A stretch of 64,000 nucleotides of DNA from CAIZGX01 sp964385405 (GCA_964385405.1 CAYLOT010000004.1:1-64000), one strand, 5' to 3'. Counted from the first letter of the stretch, positions 1 through 9,461 are shown. The notes: generated by a model from the letters alone, not told the origin. Translations and numbers: made by a program.

Positions 1-65
1 AATTCGTACATTGTTCCATTCAGACTTGCAAATGGTTTTCGTTACCGCAGGAATGCCGCGGGGAC

Positions 66-91
66 TTGTCCGCAGGATTATCGTATTTTCG
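66..91 (+). promoter_or_regulatory. Predicted promoter of the OM receptor gene
   Basis: TATTTTCG at 84-91 fits the Bacteroidota -7 box TAnnTTyG, with a TTG at 66-68 (15-bp spacer, a little short). The box ends 5 nt before the ATG at 97, so the transcript would start at or next to the start codon. The first 96 bases are open in more than one forward frame but too short to assign to an upstream gene. Confidence 0.45.
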
Positions 92-96
92 CGCTC

Positions 97-2502
97 ATGA
101 AATCAATCATCACCGTCTTCCTCACATTAATCACTTTATGTTCCTTCGCTCAAACCTCTACCCTTACCGGTGTTGTAGAAGGAGTTGACGCAGGGAAGAC
201 AGAAAACTTGGCTTTCGTAAGTGTGAGTGTTCATGCGGTGAAGGATAGTCTGGTGTTAAAGGCTACGGCTTCGGACAACAACGGTGCGTTTAGTTTGGAA
301 ATTGAAAGTGCTGATTCAGTGTTGGTGTATTTCAACATCATTGGATACAAACCTATTTGGAAAAAGATTGCAGCAAGTGCGAGTGTGAACCTCGGAACGG
401 TTCAATTGACAAGGACTTCAGCGGTGACTTCTGAAATGGAGTTCGTGGCGAAGAAGCCTCTTGTGCAAGTGCAAGCCGATAAAACCATTTTCAATGTGGA
501 AGGAACGGCGAATGCTGTTGGATTGAATGCCTTGGAATTACTTCGCAGAGCACCGGGTGTTGTCATTGATAACAACAACAACATTTCGGTTAAGGGTAAG
601 TCGGGAATTACGGTTTACATCGATGGAAGAATTTCCCCGCTTCAAGGTTCGCAGTTGTCTGACTTTTTGAAGAGCACCCCTTCTTCCAACATAGAAAAAA
701 TTGAAATCATTACGAATCCTTCTGCGCGCTTCGATGCCGCAGGTACAGCAGGTATCCTCAACATTGTGATGAAGAAGAACAGCAATTACGGACAGAATGC
801 CACCTTCGGATTGGGATATGGAAATCAAGTATATGGAAAGATAAACGGTTCCTTCACTTACAACAGAAGAAAAGGAAAGACGAACATATACGCGACTTAT
901 GGAAATAATTTTTCAGAAGAATGGGGGTATATGCGTTTTTACAAGGAGCAAAACGACGTCTTTTTCGATCAACGAACGTATTCTCTCTACAAAGATGAAT
1001 CTCATTACGGAAAGGCGGGAATAGATATTTCCATCAATGACAAGAATACCATTGGTATTTCTGTGAATACGAATTTGGCGAATAACCTTTCAGACAGTCA
1101 CGGCTCAACTCCCATTGGAGGTGTGTTACTGGGCGCAGGTGTAGACAGCACCTTGGAGGCAAGCTCCATTAGCGACGGTTACCGCAACAATTACGGTGGG
1201 AACATCAACTATCAATGGAAGGGAGAGAACGATAATGAGTTGACCGTTGATGCGAACTACGGTATCTATGACATTGACAATAAGAATTACCAACCCAACA
1301 GATACATGGGGTCAGATGGAACGTTGCTGAACGAAAGGAATTATCAGAACAACACAGCGACACAAATTAACATTGCCATTGTACGCGCAGACTACAGTTT
1401 CAACTGGAAAAAAATTAAGTGGGAGGCAGGGGTGAAAGGAACGCAGGTCAATACCAACAATAAGTTAGATTTCTTTAATGTTGTTGGAAGTAATCTCGAA
1501 GTAGATTCAAATCTCACGAACAAGTTCGAATACAAGGAACGCGTGCTCGCCGCTTACGCCAACGCTTCTGGAAAGTACAAGAAATTCGGATGGCAAGTGG
1601 GAGTGCGTGCGGAGAACACGAAAAGCAACGGTGAGTTATTCGCGTTAACACCTCAGCCACTGACCAAAGTGGATCGCTTGTACACGAACTTGTTTCCGAG
1701 TGCAGCAATCACATTCGATCACAAAGAGACAAGCACGTTCAATTTAACCTACAGTCGCAGAATTGATAGACCAAGTTACCAAACGTTGAATCCATTCGAG
1801 TCGCGTCTCGATGAGCTATCCTATTCTCGCGGAAACGCGTTCCTTCAACCGCAATATACCGATGCGTTTGAGCTGAGTCACACGTTGTTCTACATGATAA
1901 CGAGTTCAATCGGTTACAGCAAGACCAACGGATTCTTCACAGAGATTACAGACACGACAGAGTTTTCACGTTCCTTTATTCAAACACGTAACTTGGGGTA
2001 TCGCGAAAACATTACATTCAACATTGGCAGTCCGGTTCCCATTGCCAAGTGGTGGGACGGTTACGTAAACATGGGTGTTTACAACATTCACAACCGTGCA
2101 ACCTTCGAAGACGGCAACACCATTGACCTTCGTGCAACGTCTTACAACATCTTCATGCAAAACACCTTCAAGGTGAACAAGACCACCTCGTTCGAACTCT
2201 CTGGATTCTTCAATGGTCCAAGCGTTTGGGGCGGTACCTTCCGCAACAAGCCCATGGGCGGAATGGATCTTGCCTTTCAAAAAACCTTCTTGAGCGAAAA
2301 ACTCGTTCTTCGTCTTGCCTATGGCGACATTCTTAATACCATGCGTTGGAGAGGTATTTCTCAATACGCCGGCCTCTACATGGACGCCAGCGGTCGCTGG
2401 GAATCGCGCACCGCGCGTATCAATCTTACTTGGAAGATTGGTAATCAGAAGTTGAAGGAGAAGAAGGCGTCTCAAGTTGACGAGTTTAAAAGAGTCAAAT
2501 AA
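97..2502 (+). CDS. TonB-receptor-like outer membrane beta-barrel protein
   Basis: This 801-aa protein is probably an OM receptor or transporter. Residues 1-18 form a signal peptide ending in FAQ. Residues about 22-105 look like a carboxypeptidase-regulatory-like beta-sandwich, as in many Bacteroidota TonB receptors. Residues about 110-225 resemble a plug (a segment with VYIDGR and then IEIITNPSARFDAAGTAG). The rest is an aromatic-rich, alternating barrel like the OMP_b-brl_3 family. No SusD-like partner lies beside it, so the substrate is unknown. The start is supported by the signal peptide and a -7 box 5 nt upstream. The stop codon touches the first hairpin of the downstream array. The family call is firm; a true TonB box was not identified. 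Confidence 0.85.
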   Translation: MKSIITVFLTLITLCSFAQTSTLTGVVEGVDAGKTENLAFVSVSVHAVKDSLVLKATASDNNGAFSLEIESADSVLVYFNIIGYKPIWKKIAASASVNLGTVQLTRTSAVTSEMEFVAKKPLVQVQADKTIFNVEGTANAVGLNALELLRRAPGVVIDNNNNISVKGKSGITVYIDGRISPLQGSQLSDFLKSTPSSNIEKIEIITNPSARFDAAGTAGILNIVMKKNSNYGQNATFGLGYGNQVYGKINGSFTYNRRKGKTNIYATYGNNFSEEWGYMRFYKEQNDVFFDQRTYSLYKDESHYGKAGIDISINDKNTIGISVNTNLANNLSDSHGSTPIGGVLLGAGVDSTLEASSISDGYRNNYGGNINYQWKGENDNELTVDANYGIYDIDNKNYQPNRYMGSDGTLLNERNYQNNTATQINIAIVRADYSFNWKKIKWEAGVKGTQVNTNNKLDFFNVVGSNLEVDSNLTNKFEYKERVLAAYANASGKYKKFGWQVGVRAENTKSNGELFALTPQPLTKVDRLYTNLFPSAAITFDHKETSTFNLTYSRRIDRPSYQTLNPFESRLDELSYSRGNAFLQPQYTDAFELSHTLFYMITSSIGYSKTNGFFTEITDTTEFSRSFIQTRNLGYRENITFNIGSPVPIAKWWDGYVNMGVYNIHNRATFEDGNTIDLRATSYNIFMQNTFKVNKTTSFELSGFFNGPSVWGGTFRNKPMGGMDLAFQKTFLSEKLVLRLAYGDILNTMRWRGISQYAGLYMDASGRWESRTARINLTWKIGNQKLKEKKASQVDEFKRVK

Positions 2503-2857
2503 TCGCTTCGCGATCAATCGTCAAAGACGATCAATACTTCGTATCAATCACTGCGTGATCAATCAACTTCGTTGATCAACTGCATCCGCAGGATTGATTG
2601 CAACGCAATTGATTTCGAAGAAATTTATCACCAAGGGTGATTGATCGCAAAGCGATTGTTCCGCAGGATTGATTGCAACGCAATTGATTTCGAAGAAATT
2701 TATCACCAAGGGTGATTGATCGCAAAGCGATTGTTCCGCAGGATTGATTGCAACGCAATTGATTTCGAAGAAATTTATCACCACGGGTGATTGATCGCAA
2801 AGCGATTGATCCGCAGGATTGATCTGACGAAGTCAGATTGATTGGACTTCGTCCAAT
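2502..2857. repeat. Array of about 23 short hairpins with constant dinucleotide spacers
   Basis: The stretch resolves into consecutive perfect or near-perfect hairpins with stems of 4-7 bp and 3-nt loops. Examples are ATCGCttcGCGAT, ATCGTCaaaGACGAT, ATACttcGTAT, ATCTGACgaaGTCAGAT and ATTGGACttcGTCCAAT. Spacers are CA between the first five units and mostly TG (sometimes TT) afterwards. Stem sequence changes from unit to unit while pairing is kept. The first unit overlaps the last base of the upstream stop codon, and the last ends 65 bp before the TetR start. Open frames across the array encode only repeated peptides and are not genes. I know of no named repeat family with this design. Confidence 0.85.
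2584..2808. repeat. 75-bp tandem repeat, three copies, inside the hairpin array
   Basis: Copies start at 2584, 2659 and 2734, and a partial fourth starts at 2809. Each copy holds five hairpins, beginning with a CCgcaGG unit, then ATTGCaacGCAAT, ATTTCgaaGAAAT, ATCACCaagGGTGAT and ATCGCaaaGCGAT. Copies differ at few bases. One change lies in a loop (aag to acg near 2783), and the outer base of the first unit varies between A and T. This is recent block duplication within an older array. Confidence 0.9.
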
Positions 2858-2906
2858 TGAAGGAAACATTTTTTCCATTTTCCGTTTCCGATGTAATTTT
2901 TGTGTC

Positions 2907-2914
2907 TATCTTCG
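2907..2914 (+). promoter_or_regulatory. Predicted -7 box of the TetR gene
   Basis: TATCTTCG at 2907-2914 matches TAnnTTyG and ends 8 nt before the preferred TTG start at 2923. No clear -33 TTG is visible at the right distance. Translation from the upstream ATG at 2842 would read through this box and give an implausible hydrophobic extension. Confidence 0.4.
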
Positions 2915-2922
2915 CGGCGATT

Positions 2923-3567
2923 TTGGAAAACAAGAAAAAACATATCCTATCGGAAACACTGCAGTTGTTCTTGAAGTTTGGTATCAAAAGCCTTACGATG
3001 GACGATATTGCAAAGAAGCTCTGCATCTCGAAGAAGACGCTTTATGTGCATGTGAAAGACAAAGAAGATTTGTTGGAAAATGCTGTAATTCTCTTCAGTA
3101 AGGCCGAGCAACATCAAATAGAAGAAATTTGCGGAAGAGGGCTAAACGCCATCGATGAAAGCCTTGAAATTAAGCGCTGGGTATTGGATATGTTGCAGAA
3201 CATTCATCCTTCTGTGGCTTACGACATGGAGAAATTTCATCCGCGTGTGCACAAGAAAATGGTCGAGTCGCGACATGCGATCATCTACAAATGCGTGTAC
3301 GAAAATATTGTAAAGGGTCAAAAAGAGGGGCTGTATAGATCGGAGATTAATGCCGACGTACTGGCGAAATTGTACGTGGGAAGAATGGAAGTCATGTTCG
3401 ATCAGGAACTCTTTCCAAACAAACAATATAGTGTGAGTGATGTTTATATGGAATGGTTTTCCTATCACATACACGGAATGGCAACAGCGAAAGGAATAAC
3501 CTTATTGAATAAAAAAATCCTTAGTGCTCCCACTTCAACCAAGAAAAAATCATCTAAAAAGCAATAA
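2923..3567 (+). CDS. TetR/AcrR-family regulator of the efflux operon
   Basis: This DNA-binding repressor probably controls the TolC-MFP-RND genes that start 8 bp downstream. The N-terminal 50 residues form a TetR helix-turn-helix: a first helix around LFLKFG, then MDDIAKKLCISKKTLYVHVK with the usual Y-H/Y recognition segment. The helical C-terminal ligand domain is family-typical in size. I chose the TTG at 2923 (214 aa). The ATG at 2842 would add 27 residues encoded by promoter and array sequence, and the next in-frame ATG would cut the HTH. The C-terminus ends in a Lys/Ser-rich tail. The inducer is unknown. Confidence 0.8.
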   Translation: MENKKKHILSETLQLFLKFGIKSLTMDDIAKKLCISKKTLYVHVKDKEDLLENAVILFSKAEQHQIEEICGRGLNAIDESLEIKRWVLDMLQNIHPSVAYDMEKFHPRVHKKMVESRHAIIYKCVYENIVKGQKEGLYRSEINADVLAKLYVGRMEVMFDQELFPNKQYSVSDVYMEWFSYHIHGMATAKGITLLNKKILSAPTSTKKKSSKKQ

Positions 3568-3575
3568 TTCAATTC

Positions 3576-4919
3576 ATGATACAATTCAACATAAACAAAA
3601 AAATAAGTGTCCTTCTCGCGGTGGCACTTGGTTTTGTTTCTCTCGGAAATGCTCAGCAGTCGATGACCTTGGCTGCAGCGAAAGAGTATGCCTTAAAGAA
3701 TGCGTTCCAACTGAAGAGCACTACCATGGACGCGCAATCAGCGAAACTTCGAACGGAAGAACTTATCTCAATTGGACTTCCGCAAATCAGCGGTTCTGTT
3801 CAGTACCAAAATTTCATTGACCGTCCGACAAGCATTTTACCGGGTGATTTCTTTGGAATGCCTGGTCAAAATGTTGCTGTGCAGTTCGGGGTTCCTCAGA
3901 CGTTAACAGCTGGAATCAACGCTTCACAGTTGTTGTTCGACGGTTCTTGGTTAATTGGTTTGCAAGCGTCGAAAGCTTATGCAGCGTTGCAAAACAAAAA
4001 CATCATTAAAAGCGAAATCGATGTAAAGAAAGCTACCGAAGAGGCGTATCACTATGCTGTGATTGCTCAAGAAAGCATAGCGCTTTTAACTGCCTCTCGC
4101 GATTTATTGCAAACCACACTGGATCACACGAAGGCGTTGAATAAGGAAGGTTTTGTTGAGATGCAGGACGTTGAGCAATTGACCCTTTCATTGAATGAAT
4201 TGCAAGCGCGCATTCGTGTTGCAGAAACGCAAGCTGGAATAGCCAAGGCTTTGTTGAAGTTTACCATTGGAATGAATGTAGACGAGGACATTACGCTTGC
4301 AGATAATAGCAAGACAATTTTGGAGGCCTTCAATGCACAATTGATTCAAACACCTTTTAGCGCGGATAATTTGATAGACAATCAAATAATTAAAGAGGGG
4401 TTAGCACTTCAAAAATTAAATGTGAAAAATGAGCAAGCAGGTTTGCTTCCTAATCTTGCCGCATTTTACAGTGTGCAGAGACAGGCGCAACGCCAAGAAT
4501 TTAATTTCTTTGACGGTGATGAAGAGTGGTATCCGACACAATTGTGGGGACTTTCAATGAACATTCCCATTGTATCCGGAGGAAGAAAAATGAAGAGTAT
4601 TCAACGAGCCGAAGTAGAGGTTAAGCGAATGGAAGAGACGCTTTCTTTTTCAACCAATGCAGCGAAATTGGAATATCAAGTTGGAATGGCGGAATATTTA
4701 AATGCCACCCAAAACGTGGACTTAGCTATGCAATCCTACAACCTTGCTACAAGCATCTTGGAAAAGGCTCAAATTAAATTCGATCAAGGAACTTCTTCCA
4801 GCTTCGAATTGTCTCGACAGACCTCTCAATTGCTTCAAGCACAAGTAACCCTTATTCAAGCGCGTTTAAGTTTAATGAACGCTCAAACCAGACTTTCAAA
4901 ATCGTTAAACGCTTTATAA
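3576..4919 (+). CDS. TolC-family outer membrane efflux channel
   Basis: This is the outer-membrane exit duct of the tripartite pump encoded with the next two genes. The 447-aa protein has a signal peptide (cleavage near GNAQ, residue 25) followed by long alternating helices and short strands typical of the OEP repeat. These include SLTLAAAKEYAL-like segments at the N-terminus and a matching helix pair near residues 375-440 (NLATSILEKAQIKFDQG). It lies 8 bp after tetR and 13 bp before the adaptor gene. The family call is firm; the pump substrate cannot be read from sequence. Confidence 0.9.
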   Translation: MIQFNINKKISVLLAVALGFVSLGNAQQSMTLAAAKEYALKNAFQLKSTTMDAQSAKLRTEELISIGLPQISGSVQYQNFIDRPTSILPGDFFGMPGQNVAVQFGVPQTLTAGINASQLLFDGSWLIGLQASKAYAALQNKNIIKSEIDVKKATEEAYHYAVIAQESIALLTASRDLLQTTLDHTKALNKEGFVEMQDVEQLTLSLNELQARIRVAETQAGIAKALLKFTIGMNVDEDITLADNSKTILEAFNAQLIQTPFSADNLIDNQIIKEGLALQKLNVKNEQAGLLPNLAAFYSVQRQAQRQEFNFFDGDEEWYPTQLWGLSMNIPIVSGGRKMKSIQRAEVEVKRMEETLSFSTNAAKLEYQVGMAEYLNATQNVDLAMQSYNLATSILEKAQIKFDQGTSSSFELSRQTSQLLQAQVTLIQARLSLMNAQTRLSKSLNAL

Positions 4920-4932
4920 AATTTTAAGAAAA

Positions 4933-6057
4933 ATGAAATCCATGTATATCTCTAAAGTAGCAGCATCTCTTGGTTTAGCTGCCGTATTACTCGCTTCTTG
5001 CGGATCGAAAGACAAGAACGCCGAATTGAATGAACTGAAGGCGAAGCGCTCTGAACTCGACGGGCAGATTGCTTCATTGGAAAAAGAATTGGGAATTACC
5101 AATGCTGCGAAAACAAAGAAGGTTGTGACAACAGATGTTGTTGCGGCTCCTTTTAAACATTGTGTTGAAATTCAAGGGACAGTAGATGCTGAAAACAACG
5201 TGGTTGTTGCTCCGCAAATTCCTGGATTGGTAACGAAGATTTATGTGAACGAAGGCGATGCTGTTCAGGCAGGGCAGTTATTAGCAGAGACAGATAACAG
5301 CGCGTATGCTGCGCAAATAGCGGCTATTCAACCGCAATTGGAATTAGCGAAGGACGTTTTCTTAAGACAAGAACGTTTGTGGGAGCAGAAGATTGGTAGT
5401 GAAGTGCAATACCTTCAGGCGAAGACGCAAGTAGATGCTTTAGCGAAACAAATTAATGCTGTACAAGCACAAATTGAATTAACGAAAGTGAAGGCTCCAA
5501 TTAGCGGAGTGGTTGATCACATTGGTGCGCGCGTTGGACAATTTGCAACAGCGCAAAATCCAGATCCTTGCTTCCGAATCGTGAACTTGGCTTCATTGAA
5601 GGTGAAGTCTGAAGTTGCTGAAACCTATGCAAACAAAGTGAAGAAGGGAAACAAAGTACTGTTGTATTTCCCAGACATTAGCACCGAACTTGAGGGTAGT
5701 ATTTCTTTCACTGCGAAGTTCATTAGCCCAATGACACGCACTTTCACGGCTGAAGCTTCGTTGTCGGGTTCAAACGAAATGCTTCGTCCGAATATGGTGA
5801 GCGTCATGAAGATTGTCGACTACGAAAATCCAGCTGCGATTCTTGTTCCATTGAACATTATTCAAAATGAAAACAACATGCAATTCGTATACGTTGCTGT
5901 GAATGAAAACGGTGTGTTGACTGCACGCAGAAGAGCAATCACTGTTGGACAAGTGTATGCCGGAAACGCCGAATTGACAAGCGGTTTGAGCATTGGCGAC
6001 AAGTTAATCACTACAGGTTACGCAGAGTTAACAGAAGGAATGGCAATTGAATTATAA
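4933..6057 (+). CDS. RND efflux periplasmic adaptor (MFP/HlyD family), lipoprotein
   Basis: This 374-aa membrane-fusion protein links the RND permease to TolC. The N-terminus is a lipoprotein signal with lipobox LLASC (Cys 23), so it is anchored in a membrane. It is followed by a short charged coiled coil (residues about 27-55). The biotinyl-lipoyl-like half motifs around residues 75-105 and 185-200 (VKAPISGVVDHIGARVGQ) flank a helical hairpin. A beta-barrel and a membrane-proximal domain follow. It sits between tolC and the permease gene with gaps of 13 and 11 bp, clearly one operon. Confidence 0.92.
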   Translation: MKSMYISKVAASLGLAAVLLASCGSKDKNAELNELKAKRSELDGQIASLEKELGITNAAKTKKVVTTDVVAAPFKHCVEIQGTVDAENNVVVAPQIPGLVTKIYVNEGDAVQAGQLLAETDNSAYAAQIAAIQPQLELAKDVFLRQERLWEQKIGSEVQYLQAKTQVDALAKQINAVQAQIELTKVKAPISGVVDHIGARVGQFATAQNPDPCFRIVNLASLKVKSEVAETYANKVKKGNKVLLYFPDISTELEGSISFTAKFISPMTRTFTAEASLSGSNEMLRPNMVSVMKIVDYENPAAILVPLNIIQNENNMQFVYVAVNENGVLTARRRAITVGQVYAGNAELTSGLSIGDKLITTGYAELTEGMAIEL

Positions 6058-6068
6058 GAAGCCGAATC

Positions 6069-9000
6069 ATGCTAGAAAAATTTAAAGAATTCAAACCCAC
6101 CAGTTGGGCCATTGATAATAAGACCACCATTTACTTGCTAACGGTATTCATTACGTTAGCGGGTATTCTTACGTATAGAAGCATTCCGAAGGAACAGTTT
6201 CCAGACATTGTTATTCCAACCATTTATGTAAGTACTGTTTATCCGGGAGCAGCACCGAAGGACGTTGAGAATTTGGTTTCAAAAAACATTGAAAAGCAAA
6301 TCAAGTCAATCGCTGGTGTGAAGAAAGTAACCAGCACGAGCATTCAGGATTTCTCGAGTGTTGTAGTGGAGTTCAACACGAACGTAGATGTACCGGTTGC
6401 GAAGCAAAAGGTGAAAGACGCGGTAGACAAAGCGAAGAAAGACCTTCCGCAAGATCTTCCTGCTGATCCGAACGTGATGGAAGTGGAATTTTCAGAGATG
6501 CCAATTCTCTTCGTGAACATTGCAGGTAATTACAGCCTCGATGAATTGAAGAAATTCGCGGAAGAACTTCAAGACAGAATTGAAGGAATGAAGGAAATCA
6601 CGCGTGTAGATATGGTAGGAGCATTGGAGCGCGAGATTCAAGTGAACGTAGACATGTACAAAGCCGCAGCTGCACAAATTAGCATTGGCGATATTGAACG
6701 CACCTTGAACTACGAAAACTTAACCATCAGTGGTGGTAGTGTAGTAGTAGATGATATGAAGCGCACGTTAAGTGTAAGCGGCGAATTCAAAGACATTGAA
6801 GAGATAAAGAACTCGATTGTATCTGGACAGACAGGTGCGCACATGTATTTGAAAGACATTGCGGAAGTGGTAGACGGGCACAAAGAGCAAGAGTCATACG
6901 GGAGATTGGACAAGAAGAACGTCATTACGTTAAACGTCATTAAGCGCGGAGGAGAGAACTTGATTAATGCGTCTGATGGAATTCAGGCCATAATTGAGGA
7001 GATGAAGAAGGACAAATTTCCACAAGATTTAAGTGTTGTTGTAACGGGAGATCAGAGTAGATCGACGCGCATTACGCTGCATGATTTGATTAACACCATT
7101 ATTATCGGATTCATTTTAGTGACGATTATTTTGATGTTCTTCATGGGAGCGACGAATGCGATTTTCGTTGGACTTTCTGTTCCGCTTTCGATGTTCATTG
7201 CCTTCTTGTTGTTGCCCGGTTTGGACTTCACCATGAATATGATAGTCTTGTTCGCTTTCCTTTTGGGATTGGGAATTGTGGTAGATGATGCGATTGTTGT
7301 GGTTGAAAATACACACCGTATTTACGACAACGGAAAAGTTCCCATTAAGATCGCAGCTAAGAAAGCAGCAGGGGAAATTTTCCTTCCTGTTTTATCTGGA
7401 ACAGCAACTACGTTGGCACCGTTCGTTCCGCTTGCATTTTGGGATGGAATCATTGGAAAGTTCATGGGATATCTTCCCATTACGTTAATCATTACGTTGA
7501 CTGCGTCTTTGATCGTAGCATACATTATTAGTCCGGTATTCGCGGTAGATTTTATGAAACCGCACAAGGAAGACAAAGGAGTGAACGTAAAGAAATTGGG
7601 AATTACTTCGGTTATTTTCGTTGTGGTTGGCCTCTTGTTTTACATTTCAGGAAACACAGGTATGGGGAATTTCACGATCTTCATCCTTATTATTTATCTC
7701 TTCTATCGTTTCATTTTGAAACGCATGATTGAACGTTTCCAAAACAAGACTTGGCCGAGTGTTCAGGCGGTGTATGCTCGATTCTTGGCATGGGCATTAA
7801 CGCGTCCGAAGACTATCTTGTTCAGTACACTTGGATTGTTGATTTTGTCTTTCATGGTAACCGGTTTACGTCAGCCAGAAGTTGTATTCTTCCCGCAGGC
7901 CGATCCGAATTTCGTTTATGTGTATGCGAGCCTTCCGGTTGGAACAAAGCCAGAAGCAACAGACAGTGTAGCACGCATTATTGAAGAGCGCGTTTACGGT
8001 GCAATTGGAGAGAATAATCCGTTGGTAGAGTCTGTGATTACCAACGTGGCGGTGGGTGCGAACGAATCACGTGACGACCGTGCCCCGTATTCACATAAAG
8101 CGAAAGTGGGTGTTGGTTTTGTTGAATTTTCGAAGCGTAACGGACAAAGCACGGTCGAGTATTTGGAGAAAATACGTCAGGCTGTGCAAGGAATTCCTGG
8201 GGTTGAAATATCTGTAGATCAGGAGCAAAATGGTCCCCCAACAGCCAAGCCTATTAGTATTGAAATCACGGGAGAGAATTTCGAAGACTTGATTGCAGCG
8301 AGTGTGAATCTGAAAAACTATTTAGATGCGCAACAAATTCCTGGGGTAGAAGAGTTGAAGAGCGATTTGCAGCGCAACAAGCCAGAGATTGTGATAGACA
8401 TTGACCGCGAACGTTTGAATCGTGAGGGATTGTCTTTGGCTCAAGTGGGTATGGAATTGCGTAAATCTATTTTCGGAATTGATAATCCGTCGAACTTCCG
8501 CGATGAAGAAGATGAGTACCCGATTCAGATTCGATTGAAGGAAGATCAGCGTAACAACTTGGAAGAAGTCCGCAATATGGTTATCACTTTCCGTGATATG
8601 AACATGATGGGAATGGTTCGTCAAGTGCCTATCTCTGCTTTCGCCGACGTGCATTACAGCAGCACCTACGCAGGTATTCGCCGAAAAGATCAGAAGCGGA
8701 TTGTAACGCTTGGATCGAATGTTCTTACAGGATTCAATCCGAATGAAGTCGTTGCGAACATTGAGCAAAAGGTTGCTGAATTCAAAGACCTTCCAAAAGG
8801 AGTTACTGTTAAAATGGGTGGGGAGAAGGAAGAACAGGCTGAGACAGCGAGCTTCTTGGGAATGGCAGGGTTGATTGCGATTGGATTGATTGTCTTGATT
8901 TTGATTATGCAGTTCAACTCGATTGGAAGAACCGTGATTATTTTGTCTGAAATTATATTCAGCGTCATTGGAGTATTGCTCGGATTGGCCATTTTCGACA

Positions 9001-9458
9001 TGTCAATCAGTATAGTCATGACGGGAGTTGGCATTGTCGCTTTGGCGGGGATCGTTGTCCGCAACGGAATCTTGTTGGTTGAATTCACCGATATTTTACG
9101 TGAACGCGGAAACAATTTGCACGATGCAATTGTTGAAGCAGGTAGAGTACGTATGACACCGGTATTGTTAACAGCAACGGCAACCATTTTAGGTATGATT
9201 CCATTGGCCATAGGCTTCAATATTGATTTCGTAACCATGTTTACGGAATTAGATCCGAAGATTTATTTCGGAGGAGACAGCGTAGCGTTCTGGGGACCGT
9301 TGGCATGGACCATAGTATTCGGATTAAGTTTTGCCACATTCATTACATTAATAGTTGTTCCTGTCATGTATCAGATGAGCGAAAACACAAAAACACGTGT
9401 CAAGCGAATTTTTGGCAAGGAAAATGAAGAAGCTGAGTCGCAGGAGGCTGCACTCTAG
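6069..9458 (+). CDS. RND-family multidrug efflux permease (AcrB-like)
   Basis: This 1129-aa proton-driven inner-membrane pump has the classic duplicated layout: TM1 near residues 20-40, a large porter loop, a TM2-TM6 block (about 340-500), a second loop and a C-terminal TM8-TM12 block. The TM4 proton-relay pair appears as VVDDAIVVVEN (Asp406, Asp407). There are two extra hydrophobic segments at about residues 508-552, in the linker between the halves, which the basic 12-TM architecture lacks. With the adaptor and TolC genes it forms a complete export system under the upstream TetR. Substrate unknown; an HAE-type drug pump is more likely than a metal pump. Confidence 0.93.
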   Translation: MLEKFKEFKPTSWAIDNKTTIYLLTVFITLAGILTYRSIPKEQFPDIVIPTIYVSTVYPGAAPKDVENLVSKNIEKQIKSIAGVKKVTSTSIQDFSSVVVEFNTNVDVPVAKQKVKDAVDKAKKDLPQDLPADPNVMEVEFSEMPILFVNIAGNYSLDELKKFAEELQDRIEGMKEITRVDMVGALEREIQVNVDMYKAAAAQISIGDIERTLNYENLTISGGSVVVDDMKRTLSVSGEFKDIEEIKNSIVSGQTGAHMYLKDIAEVVDGHKEQESYGRLDKKNVITLNVIKRGGENLINASDGIQAIIEEMKKDKFPQDLSVVVTGDQSRSTRITLHDLINTIIIGFILVTIILMFFMGATNAIFVGLSVPLSMFIAFLLLPGLDFTMNMIVLFAFLLGLGIVVDDAIVVVENTHRIYDNGKVPIKIAAKKAAGEIFLPVLSGTATTLAPFVPLAFWDGIIGKFMGYLPITLIITLTASLIVAYIISPVFAVDFMKPHKEDKGVNVKKLGITSVIFVVVGLLFYISGNTGMGNFTIFILIIYLFYRFILKRMIERFQNKTWPSVQAVYARFLAWALTRPKTILFSTLGLLILSFMVTGLRQPEVVFFPQADPNFVYVYASLPVGTKPEATDSVARIIEERVYGAIGENNPLVESVITNVAVGANESRDDRAPYSHKAKVGVGFVEFSKRNGQSTVEYLEKIRQAVQGIPGVEISVDQEQNGPPTAKPISIEITGENFEDLIAASVNLKNYLDAQQIPGVEELKSDLQRNKPEIVIDIDRERLNREGLSLAQVGMELRKSIFGIDNPSNFRDEEDEYPIQIRLKEDQRNNLEEVRNMVITFRDMNMMGMVRQVPISAFADVHYSSTYAGIRRKDQKRIVTLGSNVLTGFNPNEVVANIEQKVAEFKDLPKGVTVKMGGEKEEQAETASFLGMAGLIAIGLIVLILIMQFNSIGRTVIILSEIIFSVIGVLLGLAIFDMSISIVMTGVGIVALAGIVVRNGILLVEFTDILRERGNNLHDAIVEAGRVRMTPVLLTATATILGMIPLAIGFNIDFVTMFTELDPKIYFGGDSVAFWGPLAWTIVFGLSFATFITLIVVPVMYQMSENTKTRVKRIFGKENEEAESQEAAL

Positions 9459-9461
9459 TAT

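Noticed and set aside
1..100. C-terminus of an upstream gene ending in ATGA at 97-100
   Set aside because: One forward frame ends there, but two other forward frames are also open in this short stretch and nothing is recognisable.
97..2502. SusC-type nutrient receptor with a carbohydrate role
   Set aside because: No SusD-like gene follows, and the barrel pattern fits the OMP_b-brl_3 group better.
2584..2818. CRISPR-like array
   Set aside because: The 75-bp copies are nearly identical throughout with no unique spacers, each copy is itself made of hairpins, and no cas genes are nearby.
2563..2878. Minus-strand frames of 73 and 100 codons across the hairpin array
   Set aside because: They encode only the translated 75-bp repeat, have no start context and no recognisable domain.
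8690..9238. 182-codon antisense frame inside the RND gene
   Set aside because: It is a low-complexity shadow of a conserved membrane-protein gene with no independent evidence.
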